From Hevea brasiliensis (lineage: Eukaryota > Streptophyta > Magnoliopsida > Malpighiales > Euphorbiaceae): a DNA stretch of 64,000 nucleotides. The stretch is from the NCBI RefSeq assembly GCF_030052815.1, contig NC_079507.1, forward strand, positions 62,342,619 to 62,406,618, written 5' to 3'. Under the pieces are notes generated by a model, which was not told where the DNA came from, ran no database searches, and saw only the letters and a program-made list of their open reading frames with translations. A program made the translations under genes and the position numbers. Each line of letters starts with the position of its first letter. Within the stretch, counting starts at the first letter, position 1. Shown here piece by piece: positions 44,550-58,088 of the stretch.

Positions 44550-44876
44550 TATTATTAAAATATAAAGATAGATATGTAGGACCCCTTAGTCACAAGGCGG
44601 CCATTTTTGACCTTAAGATTTTGGCAATTATAGAAAACTAGTTAGAGATAGCTAATAAAAATGGGAAATTAGGGAGTTGAACTTGATGGAAATATTCTCC
44701 TTAAGAAATCCACATAATTAATTTATATGGGACCACCTTATACCAAAGACAATATCACACAGAACAACCTAGAAGGAAAGGAACAGATTAGAGGATAAAA
44801 ATAGTACTAACAGATTAAAAGCTACAAATTCTGTAAAACATAAGCATAGATAATCTCACTTCTATTCATCATATCA

Positions 44877-45616
44877 TCAGATGCCAAAAGCTGTCAAAGC
44901 CCATAGCAAAACCCCACAAATCATCTCAACTCCAACCCATCTAGATCTCTTTCCCATTCCTCTACCGCTTTTCTCCTCTGCACTTGATCCACTTCCAGTA
45001 GAATTCCCTTGAATGGAAACATATTAATGAATCAGCTACATGGCTTATTTATATATAAGGACTAAATTATCTAAAATTCTTACCACTTGCAACAGTACTG
45101 TTGCTTCCTTTGGTGATGTTGGCAAATCCTGCAAATATCTTGGCATCTGGCGAGTTTGGAGACAAGTGCAGAATATCTGCAGCATCCATACCCCAGAGAT
45201 GGCAATAGTCAGCCAAATAATTCAAACAAGAGACGGAGATGACTCGCGATTAGATCTAAGATGGTTTTAATGATGGAGATGGACTTACCGATGCATTGTG
45301 TGACATTAGCAGGGGCGTTACAGGCACTAGGAAGAGTAGCAGCAAGAGTAGCATTGATTTTGACACCAATAGTTGGATCATCACGATCTTTAATTAGAAG
45401 ACAAAGGCATTTTCTGCTTTTCTCTAGCACTTGCTTAAGCCCAGCGCAGCAATCCAAGGTTGGAGCTTTAGCAGTTCCACCAACATAAGGAAGACAAGTC
45501 GACAGACCCACAAGTTGGCTTGCACATTCTGTTTTATCTTGCTGTGTGTCTGAGACTGCAAATCCAAGTAGCAAAAACCCAAACCCAATTGCCACAGCCA
45601 AATTTCTTGAACCCAT
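44877..45616 (-). CDS. LTPG6: GPI-anchored non-specific lipid transfer protein (LTPG6-like)
   Basis: Extracellular, plasma-membrane-anchored lipid carrier; LTPGs support cuticular wax and suberin export. There are three coding exons, 45289-45616, 45084-45176 and 44877-45007, with GGTAAG donors and CAG/AAG acceptors, giving 183 aa. The signal peptide is residues 1-23 (start MGSRNLAVAIG). The eight-cysteine motif is complete: EC, STC, DCC, KCLC, SAC and TQC over residues about 30-108. Residue pattern LVGLSTCLPYVGG and DDPTIGVKINATLAATLPSAC match the LTPG6 (At1g55260) subgroup. A Ser/Gly-rich stretch (NSTGSGSSAEEKSG) provides the likely omega site. The C-terminus ends in a hydrophobic tail (VEMICGVLLWALTAFGI), as GPI addition requires. 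An upstream in-frame GTG extension of 20 residues is leader sequence, not coding. Confidence 0.9.
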
Positions 45617-45699
45617 TTTAGTTGAGAAGTGAGAAAGATAGAGAGAAATGAAGAAATTGTACACAAAGCAAGACACCCACTAGGGTTTTATGCTTCTGC

Positions 45700-48600
45700 T
45701 TGTGGTTCAGTTTGATTTTAGAGAGTGAGCAGAGGACACACAAGGGAGGGAATTATTGCCTACTCTGATGAGAAGGTTTTAAATTCTGAGAGTCAGAGTG
45801 AAGTGTAAACCCTTAAATTTATTTTATGGTGTGATAAAAAATTCATAAAGGTGAGAGGAAAGGTGTGGGGGACATAATAATAATAACAATTAATTATAGA
45901 TAAGTTAGTGTAGAGTGAGCCTTGAGACTTCACATGTCAAGAAGAGAAGCTGATTGTTTGTAAGTTTGTCTTCAAGTGGGACAAGAAACTTTTGTTAGTG
46001 TGCAGCGCCAATTCCGTCCGGAATAAATACATGTTGGTGGAGGTTGGAAAGTTGGTGCAAGTCTTTCTTTCCTGCCATTTTTCTCTTTATCTGAAATTTT
46101 TTAAAAAAATTTCCATCATTCATTTAATCATCATGTCTTGGATTTATGAAACGCAAATACAGATTAAAATATAATATCTTTAATTACAGTAATATAGTTG
46201 TACATTTATTCATTTAGAGATACTATCCTAATGATAATTATGCATTCTTCTGAAACTTAGTTAAAGGAATTAACTGATGGAGCACTGCTATATAACGCAA
46301 AAAAATTCAATAAAAAAATTCTTTGATTAATTTACTAGGAAAAAGGAAAGGCTCAGATAACTTTTTAAAATCTTTTGTGTATTTCATATGAGCTTAATTA
46401 ATAATTTTAAAAAAATAATATTAAGCGCATCAAATAGACGTGTCTTATTATAATGATAGAGAATATAAATTAATGATAATATATATATACCTAATATATT
46501 TTATAATTTATTTATTGATTATGAATAAAGAATAATAATAAAAATAGATTTAAATTTAATTTTTCAATGAATCTTAAACATGAAAATATTAATAAACGAG
46601 TAAATAAATTTATTACTGTTTTAAAAAACAAAATGACCAATAATTTAAGATAAATTAAAAAAAAATAAAATAAATTTACCTTTATGGAAAGCAATAAAAT
46701 AATCTAAAAATAGAGTGAAATATGAGGATGCCTGTCCGGATTTTGCAAGAGCTATTTAATATCTTAACAATCAGAAATAACAGGAACTCTTGTCCTACGT
46801 GTCCATGGCTTATTATTCCTATTATGAATCCGTGATTTAAATCCGTGACTAATTTTTCTTAAGGAGATCCGTGATTAATTAATTAAAATATACATTCAAA
46901 CAATTAATTATTAACGCAATAAGTGTCCTAATTAATTTTAATTAGGATTTTAATTAAAACCTCATAACTTTTGAAATTACTTTAATACCACCAAACTTAA
47001 ATTCATTGGTTTATCTTTAGTTTTACTTATTAATGTTCTGGTAAGTTTGTTAAAAAGCTACTCTCAGAATAGTTAAAGAGAGAAACAAAATGCACAGTTG
47101 GGGGAGTTAATTAAATTAATTTACTTTATAATTTAATTAATTTACTTTTTATATTTTATGTTTAATTAAAAAATTTCTGACGAGAAGATAAATAAATTGA
47201 CCCTTTGTCCAATTTTTTTCAGTAAGATATTACGTGGCCTTTGAAAGCAAAGGCCAATCACTCTCAAATTAATAACCACATGAAATATCAAATTCCAACC
47301 CTTTATTTTTTTTTTTTCTATGGATAACGCGGCAAGGGTCAAATCTGGACTCTATAATTGCACAAGTGGAAGGTTGCAAATTATCCAGGTTCTTGAACGT
47401 TAAAAATCGTATAATTAAATTTGTGATAAAATTTACTTTACAAATAAAAATAAAACAATATAAATAAAAAATTATAATATTTTATTTTCCTTTTAAATAT
47501 AAAAATACACACTTAATATTTAAGAACATTACATACAACTCCATAAAATTATAAAAATTTTATCAAATTATATTAAATTATACGAGCTTATGCATATATA
47601 CTTATATTCACTCAATTTATAGCAAAATAAGAACAATTTATAAATCCATGAAATGGTTGAATGAAAATAAAAGTCTTTCACCTTTTTAGAAACTTCAATG
47701 CATGTGCATTTATTTGAGACTTTTTTCTAATTCAACAAGCTCTTCTGTTTTCTACCTTAATTTGCTACTAAATTAGTCTCTAGTCAGTTCAGTAACAAAA
47801 TGGCAAATTCTTTTCTTGGAAATGAAATTCAAGTACCAAAATTTTGTAAAAGAAGATTGAAACTTCAAAAAAGGTGATGAAAAGAATTTGTCTTGCAATT
47901 GCACATCTAGTATTAATTATGCACGTCCATACTTTTAATTTCCCTGTCTGCCTCTCAACCCATCCAAGCTGGCCTCAGGCCTACCATGTCAACGGATACA
48001 TTCATCTAAGTCTAGGCTGGCTTGTAATGGGTCACGTACGTTTAAATGTTTTTGGGATGCCCACTTGTTCTACCAATAAGTTTTCTAAAATTAATGACAA
48101 AGTGGACATTCAATGAATTTTAATTTCAAGCTATTTCTCATATTTTCGAAATTATTTTGTCAGTTGCAGATGGAGGACCCCACCAACTTCGTTCATTTAT
48201 ATATATATTTTTAATATATATGTAATATTTAATTAATGAGGTAGACAAAAAAATTAGGGATAAGTTTAGCGCCTTCAATTATTTTTTAAAATTTTTAATA
48301 GATATATTAAAATTTAATTTTTTAATTAATTAATTTTTCAAATTTTTTATTGGTCTATCTATCTATTTATAAAATAAAATTTAAACATGTCTAATTAATT
48401 TTATTTTTCAATAATTGCTCCCTTAAATTTTCTATTGAGCCATAATAATTTATAATTTATATATTATGATTTAAGTGGAAATTTTAAAATTAATTGATTG
48501 TGTTAAGTAAGTATAAAAGGTTAATAATTTTTTAAACTTTTATATTTATAAATTAAAAATTGATTAGTAGTTATTAAAAATTAAATTCAAACTGCTTTAA

Positions 48601-50850
48601 TAATTTACTATATAATTTTTTTTATCCTCCCTCTCATTTAACTTTCTATCATATATTTTATTCAAATTGAAAAACTATTTTACTTATATAAATTAAATTA
48701 GTAGTTTCAATTTTTATACATATTTTAAATGGATCAATTTAAACACATTTAAATGGATCAATTTTTAATTAATATGTTTATTTTATTTTTTAGTTCTTTT
48801 TTATTTTAAATGGATCAATTTAAACCCAATAACTTCCCTTCTTGTTTTCGACCTTTCTTGACAGTCACCAAGCTAGAATTTTAGTTTAGGGACTCAATTA
48901 AAATGTATAATTTATTAATAAATTATTTATTTAAGTATTAATTAAAATAAATAATTAATTAATGATGATAATTATTTCATAATTATAAAATAAAAAATAT
49001 TTAATAAATATAATAATAAAAATAAATTCTTTAATTATTTTTAAAAAAAAGTTAATTTGCTAAAAATTAAATAGAATTGCTATTAGTTAAAAAATATAAT
49101 GAATCATTAATATTATGAATTACTAAAGCTAAAATATATTGATATTCTAATATTAAAAAATTTATTCAATTTATCATAAATCTATTTTTTTTAATTATAA
49201 AAAAGAAATTCAGTTAAAATTATAGATTAAATAAATAAATAACATGATTTAAGTTCTAATATTATGAAAGAATTTTTTTTTTTCTAACTTGAGTATATGA
49301 AGACATTTTAACAAAAAAAAAATTCACAATAGTAATGAGATTACAAGAAGAAAGTTATTAATATTTTAAATTGATGAAAAAAATATGAGAGAATTAAGTT
49401 AGACTTTTCTTTAATGATATTATCTAATAGTTTAAATTTTAAAGAATAAAAATCGATGATTGTGAATTTATTAGATGAGAAAATAATAAAATAAAATTAA
49501 TAAAAAATATAGGACCAAGAGATAATAACGATTTCAATTTTTTTTAGTACGATAATTTATATTTCATTACATTGTTTTTTTAATAAAGAATTTAATTTTT
49601 TTATATAAAATTACTATTAAAATTATTTAAAGTATTAAAACCCTGAAAATTTCATATTCATTAAAATTTAATATAAAAATAAAAACTTTAAAAATTACCA
49701 TTAAATTCTTAAAAATTTTCAAAATTTTAGGGATAGCTTGGTCATGTTTCCTTAGAAGGAATAATAATAATCCAATGCTAGTTTGTTTAAGATGGAACAA
49801 AATATCAGACGCGCAACAACCTTTTCATTTGTAGAGGAGGTGACTCTCCTTGCTTCACATCTTTTCACTACGGAGAGTTGCCTCTTGTCATTCAAAGTTT
49901 GTTTATTGGTAAAACTTCCGATAATTTATTTATTAAAAAAATAAATTATAAATTAAAAACATAAATTTTAAACATAATTTTAATAATTTTTTTATAAAAT
50001 TATAATATTTAAATATATATATAATAAATTATTTTTTAATTAAAAATAATAATATATTATTAAATAAGACAGATTATGAAAACTTGAAAAGGGGATAAAA
50101 ATCTATATTCCTACTGTGCACAATGTCAAATTTGGGATTAAATAAAAAAAAATTGATCGAGTATAAAATCGATTAGATTGGGTTCGAGAATAATTATCAT
50201 CTAGAAAAGATTGTTTTTATTATCAGAAAAACAACAAAGAAAGGGATAAAAAGAAATGAAAAAAGAATATGATCCTTTATTTGACTCATTCATATATATT
50301 CATATGTTAATAGAAAATTTTACTTAAATTGAATAGAAAATTAAATAATAGATTTAATACTATAATATAAAAATTGAATAATAATTTATTCTAAAAAAAA
50401 TTACATTATTTAACTCTTTCCGTACAATAACTAAACCTAGGTTTTTAAACTCTATTTGAGCATATAACTTGTTAAGATAAAAGGTTACAGATTACATGTT
50501 AATCAAAAACCCTAGGCTGAGCCAAAATTAAATAGTATTAGTGATTCATCCCCCAATTCCTGAGCCCCGCAAGAAAGATAACGAGTGAGCGTGCTGCTGG
50601 AAAGGTTTTCGGCCGATGAATCAATGAGGGATGATTGTTTGGGCTTATTAGATAATCTTACGATATTATTTCAATTTTGGGCTTCTATAATTGCCTTCCC
50701 ATGGGAAAATATGTTGGAAATGCTGAGTCTGCTTGAACCGATCCAAATTTATTGGGTCTGAGTTTGGTTTTTCTGCCTGACTTTAGGTTTGTTTGGCGGT
50801 CGGCCCAACCTAGGTTTTGGGAAATTACTGGTTAAACGGCCCCGTGTCGT
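45700..50850. other. AT-rich intergenic DNA, no gene seen
   Basis: The first 250 bases are the LTPG upstream region. The rest is A/T-rich with short repeats, for example ATGGATCAATTT, which occurs three times at 48728-48830. No protein-like ORF, tRNA or bounded transposon was recognised. Confidence 0.55.
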
Positions 50851-51785
50851 AGCTCGGTCCTTTATCGCCGAAAAAGCGCCAGTTGCTGAAGCCTTTTGTT
50901 TGCTGTGCTCAACACTGATCCTTATATCAAATCCTCCTCTGCTGTTACTTCTTTCACCTGAAAAGCCCTAGGTACTCTCACCTCTCTCTCATAATTTTTG
51001 TTGCTAAGATTAGGGCTAGATATTGATCGAATTTGTTTTCTATACTATTTTTTTTGCTCCCAGAAAATTATCTAACCAAACAGCTGCAACAAAGTGAAGA
51101 AAAGTGTGATTTTTTTTTTGTCGTGCTCATAATTCTTTGCAGCAAAACAGTGGAACGATTTTTTTTTTTCTGTTGGAAAGAATTTTGCGCAATAGTTGAT
51201 TGTAATGTGCATTTTCATTTGTTTTTGTTGTTTCGTTATGTCATATTTTTGATCTCTATGCTTGCTGTTTATCTGATTTGTTTTGTTGAAACTGAGGGGA
51301 ATTAGGGTGGAAGGAAGTGGAAAGCTGATGTTGAATTGACAACATGGACAGAGTGGGAAATGGATGATTTTCAGGTGGGAGGGGAGGGTTGGACTGTGCA
51401 GAGATGTTGGATTTCTTTGAAGTTGGAGGAGGAGAAAGAGAAAGGGAAGGAGTGGGAGAACTGGAGGAAGATGGAGTGGAATAAGAAAAGGATGGGGGAA
51501 CAAATATAATCAATTCCATGAAATTAATGACATAGAAGTGCAAATTAATTTTTGGGAGGTTTTAAACACGTGAAGTATGGATGTGTAAATGAATTCCTTA
51601 TAATTTTGCAGAATTCATTTGTTTCCAAACAAGCTCATAGGATTTTGTTTTTGCCTTGTTATGATCAGTTTTGCCAATTTATATGGAAAGTGGTGAGTTT
51701 CAGAGACTAAGCCTTAACTATTGCTAAATTTATATGTTTGTGTGCTTACTTTGTTTAGGTGCAGTACAAGGGTGACTACAGAAAA
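50850..51785 (+). other. 5'UTR with leader intron of the KH-domain gene
   Basis: Mixed-composition sequence ends at the donor AGCCCTAG/GTACTC (intron from 50972). The acceptor TTTGTTTAG lies at 51750-51758, and the leader resumes to the ATG at 51786. No TATA box is evident. The start of transcription is not determinable. Confidence 0.5.
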
Positions 51786-54700
51786 ATGAGTACTGAGGTT
51801 GACCAGACATCTGCAGTTGAAACCCACAAGACTAAGATGTCTTCGACAAATTCCTCATCTGGTGCATCAACTACTGGTCTGAAGGTCTCTATATTTGCTG
51901 CAAAGTCTGGATTTGTCATACCAAAAAACAAACTTTCAGGTTCATTGGTTCCAATCTTCAGAGGAGGTAAAAAGTCAGGAGGCAATGATGCAGCTAATGA
52001 AGACAGTAACAACCAGGGGCTGAGGAAAACAAAATGGGGCCCCGATCCAAACCAGGATGCCGCAGTTAGAAAGGGAAGAGCCTTAGCTTATCAGGTAAAT
52101 TAGGGTTCCCTTGCGAGTAATGCATCATCTTAATATTCTTTATCATAGCTACTAATTTTCTTTATACAGAAATGCATACACATCTTAACTTCAATCTCAA
52201 ACTTTCAATTTTGAAATGTAAATTTCTTTTATTTAAATTATTTCAATTTAAAATGGGGTTGGAGGCATTTATAGCCCTGGTTTGTGGGAGGAATATATTG
52301 CTCAGTTGGAAGCAATTGAAGATTGCCTTTTCCCATTGGGTGCTAAAATGTCAGTGTCTTCCGTGTGAATGGCTCACATGGAAGCTTCCCGTTCCAGGTG
52401 CCACTAAGTGATATAGAAATTTTGGGCAGACTCGAGTGGATCAAATTACGCAACAGCTGGAGTTGGGAATTCTGGAATCTGGTGAAACTCAAGACTCACA
52501 AGCTGATCAGCATGCAGATCTCAAGTTGTCCAGTCCACCAATTGACATCAAGGTAAAGTTATGGTTGATTGTGCATACCTTTTTATTGAAGAGTACTTTC
52601 TACTTCCTCATTTGACATTTGTTCCTGAGCACTTACAATCGAATATGTTGGTGAAGGACTTGAAACTTGAAAGACGGGAGATTATAGGTATGCTTGATTT
52701 TTTTTTTTTTTCAATTTTACATTCTTTTGCTGTGATAACACTAGCTGTGCCCTAGTTTGACTTGATTTCTATTTGAGTGTTTAATTTTTTTTTTCAGTCA
52801 AGTGCTTAAATGGACAAACAATTTCTAATCAAGTGCATTTGGCTGATTTCTCTCACTAAAATGACTGCCTAGAATTTTCTTTTTTCTTTTTTTTTTTTTT
52901 TTTTGGGGGGGGGGGTGTTGGGGGGTTGGTGCGGGAGAGGAGAGGAATTGAAGCTGGGGGACAAGAACGGAGAGATTATGACAAAAATTTGTCTTTTTCC
53001 TCATCTCATGAGTAGCATTTGATTTTGCTCACTATTGGCCTTCTCTTTTTTAGTGCAGCATTTTATCTATAAATTATAGGCACCAGACTCTATTGCCAAA
53101 ATCACCATTTCAGTGAGAGAAACCAGAGAAATGCACTTGATTATAAATTGTTAGCTCATTTAATCAGTACAACATAAAAATAAAATTTAAAAAAATAAAA
53201 AGAAGAAGAAGAACACTCAAATAAAAAGCAGATCAAAGTTCGAGTGCTGCTAGGCTTGCTGTACCCATTCCTGTGGTAGACTGGTAGTTGCTATATGTGG
53301 ATCACTGTTTTTAAATTAATGTCTTTTTAATTTCCAGGTGAGATACTCAAACTGAATCCAAGTTACAAGGCACCACCTGATTACGAACCTTTGCTGAAAG
53401 AGGCCACAGTTCCCATTCCTGTAGGTTAAGTTTGGATGGCTTGATTTCTACCTCACCTTTTCTATATTTTGCAATTGCACTTATTACAGAAAAGACATTT
53501 ATTTGCTTTAGAATAGGAGCAGTTACCATTGAATTAAGATCAAACTAAAGAATTTGGTTTTAGGACACCTGAACTGTGGTTTGTAGTTGAAGTTTTCTGT
53601 TAACTTTTATTCTCCATTGCGGATTTCTTTGATCTTTAGATACCTATTTGCTTTTAGTTTTTAGTGTCACGATCCTTGGAAATATGTGCCACAAATAAAT
53701 CAGGCAATAGCCACTAAAAGCAAATTACTTAAATTTGGATTTGGTAAGCTTGAAAGCTTGATTGGGATGATTTGTGGTCATTGAATTCGGTAAACAGGCT
53801 AGAAATTATGAATCCACCATAAACACTTCCAAATGCAAGTAGCTGGTTGGGTTTTCAATATTCTGCTCGGTCTACTGCTACCTTTATGTATTAGTGTATA
53901 TCCTAGCTATAACCTTTTGAACTTTAATTGCAATTAGACATTGTAGAATCATGATAAGCTATATTGACTCTGCAGGTCAAAGATCACCCCGGGTACAATT
54001 TTGTTGGTCTAATATTTGGGCCGGGAGGAGAGACTCACAAGCGATTGGAAAAGGTAAGTTTGGTTGGTGCCATCTTATGTTGCTGCTTGTAGGTAAACAA
54101 GGGATGGAGGGGTTTTATTTGTTGTTATGTGTGTTTGAATTATTTCTATTCATTTCTACTATTGGATCAGGAAACTGGAGCTAAAATACAAGCATTTGTT
54201 ACCAAAGCTAATACAGGAAAGAAGGTAAGTCATATGCTTAGCATGATATTGCTCTCTTAAATATACTTGAACCTAAACATTTTTCTCTTCATCTTCCTCT
54301 TCTAATTCTTTTCTTTATCCATTTTACTTTCTCCCTCGAAATTTTGTCAGTGTGTTAACTGTGAAAACAATGATATTCTGCAAATGCTTCTAGACGTAAT
54401 ATGCTGCTCAAATGAATCTGTTTCTTTTCTTAGGTTGAAATTTCTCCATCTGATACGAATGACACCCATTTGGCTTACGAGGAGTTGAATGTTCATGTAT
54501 CAGCTGACACATTTGAGAAAGTTGATGAAGCAGTTGCCCTAATTGAATTGCTAGTTACCTCAGTATCAGTGAGTTTGACTATTCTGAAGATCAACGATAG
54601 CTATATATTTATTGATGTTCATCTACATTTTACAGTTTAGCTGTGGTTACTTTATTTTTGGCTTTTGTCCCTCATAATTGGTTAGTTATCATTATTCTAA

Positions 54701-56468
54701 GCATTATGCCCTTTATCATTGCTTGATGTGATAATTGTTACATGCTTTTTTGTAGGGAAATTTAGCGACTGGGAAAAATGTGAATGTTCCAAATGAAAGT
54801 CAGGAGGTGTCTTCTCCTTTTATAGTCCGAAATGGTGAGCATGGAGTGATGCAATTAGCATTTGGAGCTGCACAAACTCCTCAACAAGGTCAGTTTCAAA
54901 ACCAAGGACTATGTTTACCAGCAGTCTCAGCTCAAGCTACAATACATCCTCCTGGCTTCATTCCCTCTCAGAATTCTTCTGCACCAATTAATAACAACCT
55001 TATGCCCGTACACTCATCACCTTTGGCTCCTACTCCTGTGCCTTCATTGTTTGGGCCTCGACCAATTCCAGCATCTGGGTTCAATTCAAATTTTCAAAAC
55101 ACATCTCCTGTTCCTTCCAGGCCACAGCTGCCAATGCAGGTCTTATCACATCCATACCCACCAAGAAACTTTCCCATGCCAGCGCCTCAGCCTTCATCTG
55201 CTCACTCTAATGTTTTGGCTTCACTTTCATTCACTGGTAACCAAGCCCCACCAGCACTGCTATCTCCAGTTGCTAGACCATTAATGCCATCATTGCCCCG
55301 GCCTGTATCAAGTGTTACACTAGGACCACAATCTGACAGATCATTGACACCTGTGGGAAGCTCTTCTGGATGGCCTCTAGCTTCTGGTGCCATTCCAGCA
55401 TCTTTAGGTCCTGGTAACATGGGGCAAATGGTTCCTCCTATGGGTTCTTTGCAGGGTCCTCGGCCTGTAGTTCCGCAACCAGGTTTTCTGCCATCTGCAC
55501 CACCTTCAACTATGCCAGCAGCTAATATAGTTTCTCCTGTATCATTTCCATCTGCTCCTTCCGCAGTCAATGTTCTGATGAATCAAGCCAGTGGAGCCTC
55601 GAGTTTTCCTTCTGTTCCACCCCCTCAAGTGGGTTCTTCCTCTGCACCTGTACCTCATGCATTAATAACCCCTATGTCTGGAAGCATGCCAATTTCTTTG
55701 CCAATGACATCCGCATCACGACCAACTCTGCAGTCTGAAACTGCAGGATCCTTTTCTGGAAATGTATCAAATCCTACTCTCACGAGACCAACAGTAACTG
55801 CTCCAAAACTGCTGCATTCAGGTCCTGGTGATTTTACTTTTCAACCTCATCATCCACAGAATCCGGCTCCTCATTCAGTTCTCAGGCCAAGCAATCAGCC
55901 TATGACTCAGGATCCTCCACTTGCCAGACCATTGATGCAACCATCACCTCAAACACCATCTTTCAGGTTGGCTGCGCCCAATTCAATTCCTCCACCTGGT
56001 ATGCATGTATTTCCAAGTTCACATATAAGCAATCAGATGGGTCAAACTCAGCCTCACATGTCCCCTATCCCTTTTGTTGGAAATTCTACTGGCTCCTCAG
56101 TTCCACCCAGAGTTCCAGCATTTTCAAATGCAAGTCCAACCATACCTCCAGCTCGAAACTTCAGTCCAGTTGCCCGACTGCCTGATTTGTCAGGCCCTTT
56201 TCCACCTAGGCCAGGGAATCCCCTTCAAGTTCGGCAAAGTTATCCAGGTCCTATAACTCCACAAGGCAATTTCATGGCATCAAATCAACAATCCAATAGA
56301 AATCTGTCTTTTGCATCTAGTCCTGGAGGGCAGCAAATTTATGATCCATTTTCGCCTACTTCTGTTCCTATTATGCCTCAACAGCAAGGAGGTAATCTGT
56401 TAAAGGGAAGAAAGCAGGAGGCTGATCCTGAATATGAAGATTTGATGGCCTCAGTTGGAGTAAAGTAA
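51786..56468 (+). CDS. SF1/BBP-like KH-domain RNA-binding protein with long Pro/Ser-rich tail
   Basis: Coding exons: 51786-52094, 52430-52552, 52630-52687, 53338-53420, 53976-54053, 54171-54224, 54434-54568 and 54756-56468, all with GT-AG borders and consistent phases. The product is 850 aa. Around W84, LRKTKWGPD resembles the U2AF-ligand (ULM) tryptophan motif of SF1. Residues about 145-190 match the helix before the SF1 KH domain (LKLERREIIG, LNPSYKAPPDYEPLLKEA). The KH domain is about 191-280 (GYNFVGLIFGPGGETHKRL, ETGAKIQAF, YEELNVHVSADTFEKVDEAV). Residues 290-830 are Pro/Ser/Gln-rich and disordered. The end is DPEYEDLMASVGVK. Unlike canonical plant SF1 it has no CCHC zinc knuckles and no RRM, and the GPRG loop is GPGG. 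A splicing-linked role is inferred from family only. The 1.7-kb last exon encodes two thirds of the protein. Confidence 0.88.
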
Positions 56469-58085
56469 CTGTTTAGAATGAATTGGTTACTTAAAGGTTT
56501 TTATGTGACAACTGTTTCTTGTTTCTCTCTGAAATGCAACTTTTTGTGAGAAAATAGTGAGTTGTGTTAAAATGATGGTCATATCGCACGTGTATAATTG
56601 TATAGCTATTATGCTGCTTAAGCCTGCTAAAATCAGGGAGTATCTGGAAATTTTCATCATTAGAGTTGATCTAGCAAATGAGTATTATTATTATTATTAT
56701 TATTATTAAATTGAACTATAAACTGAGTCTCTCACTTTGATGAGAAGTTGATGATTGGCTGTAATTTTAAATTTGAATTTGGCCGATTGACATAATCAGA
56801 ATAGTCGTTCAAATTTTTATTTTATTCTTTTTGCATCGGATAAGTATTTTGTTTTGTTTAGGTTTATGGAAAATTTTTTATAGCAGCGGCAGCATCTCTA
56901 AGTAGTTCTTGAATCACCTGGACTTTCTCACTCCTCCAAGCAGAATCTTCCTTTCTTCTTGCTTGATTTCACCCAACTATTGAAAAAAATTGGAGAAAAA
57001 TGAATCATGCATTATTCAAAGATGTGGAACTTTGATTTATAGCAAGAAGTGATGCATTGTCTATCATTCAGCCCTCAAGTAACTTCATACTGAAGCAAAA
57101 TTAAGCGGCTGAATCTCATTTAGACGCCATCAAAAGTTGTAAAGATTGGTACGAGAGAATAAAAGCAGAAGATTACATTTGCAATTTGTTGATTCCTATG
57201 TACAAATGGAGACAACAAGATTCTGAAGAATATTAAGTTGGGAGGGCCAGATCTAAGCACTCTCTCTAATTTCTCAGACTTGAAACTGTGAGAGGACCAG
57301 CAGGAAAATCAGTGATTTCCACAACCAGGTATGCGGTTGGGAGTTCATCAAACAGAGCCCTTACATTGTTGCAGCACACACTTTCACCATGAGCACCCTC
57401 TCTCCTAATTTGACAACTCTATGAACAGTAAAAGAAATCCCACAGAATGTCACTTCATGCATTGTTTCATATTACTGTATTTGCCAGTGTACTTAGAGGA
57501 CAAAGGAATCAGAGTCCCATAGATTGTTTCTGAGGTCGTATTACCTTGTGGGAAGTGGCGTCGGTAAAGTGATCATCATCAGATAGTAATGATGCAATTG
57601 CTTTAAGAAGGCGTCTTCCTTCAGATTTGGAGGGCACCCTACAGTTCTTTTAAGGGTTCCCTTTGTTGTAGGATGCCATTTGCTCACCAATTTCCTTCTG
57701 TCAGCTGCCTCTTTTCTGCCGAAACATAAAATAAATTAGAATAATGGAATTATACCCTTTGAAAAAGAAATGAAAATATTGACAAATTCAGTGGATGACG
57801 GAAGATCCATAAAAAAGTGATCGTGTTTTCAAAGCCACTGATAAGGCCAGTGACTATTATCTACATTTTTAATATTTTTAATTAATATGTTTTTATCAAC
57901 AGTAATTTCAGCAAAAACAAATCCAAATATTAATTTCAGCTATTTTGAATGAATTCTGTGAGGACCAGCTGGGCTTGTGCTTTATGGCTATTTCTTGCTG
58001 GATCATTTGAAAAGAGAGGAATCTTGCTGTGTTTGATCATATTGACCCGAATCAGTAGTAACTGCTAAGCGTATTTTCAATTCTT
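56469..58085 (+). other. KH-gene 3'UTR and spacer
   Basis: The first 150-200 bases are probably 3'UTR. An (ATT)n run lies at 56683-56708. From 56900 to 57800 the composition is mixed and gene-like, but no frame is open for long and no domain was recognised. Confidence 0.4.
56683..56708. repeat. (ATT)n microsatellite
   Basis: About eight ATT units downstream of the KH-domain gene. Confidence 0.85.
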
Positions 58086-58088
58086 TTT

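Larger units (their letters stand above)
38900..44870. other. AT-rich intergenic DNA with foldback elements
   Basis: No gene was recognised in about 6 kb. It contains a (TA)n run (39032-39077), a large palindrome (about 39310-40222), an (ATT)n run (43112-43147) and a 616-bp MITE with a 9-bp duplication (43934-44549). The short frames present are AT-rich chance ORFs. Confidence 0.6.

Noticed and set aside
47874..48116. 80-codon plus-strand frame in AT-rich DNA
   Set aside because: No recognisable similarity, promoter or conserved motif; probably repeat-derived.
51072..51543. Overlapping minus-strand frames of 143 and 95 codons
   Set aside because: Pro/Ser/Leu-rich shadows of a G/A-rich leader intron of the KH-domain gene.
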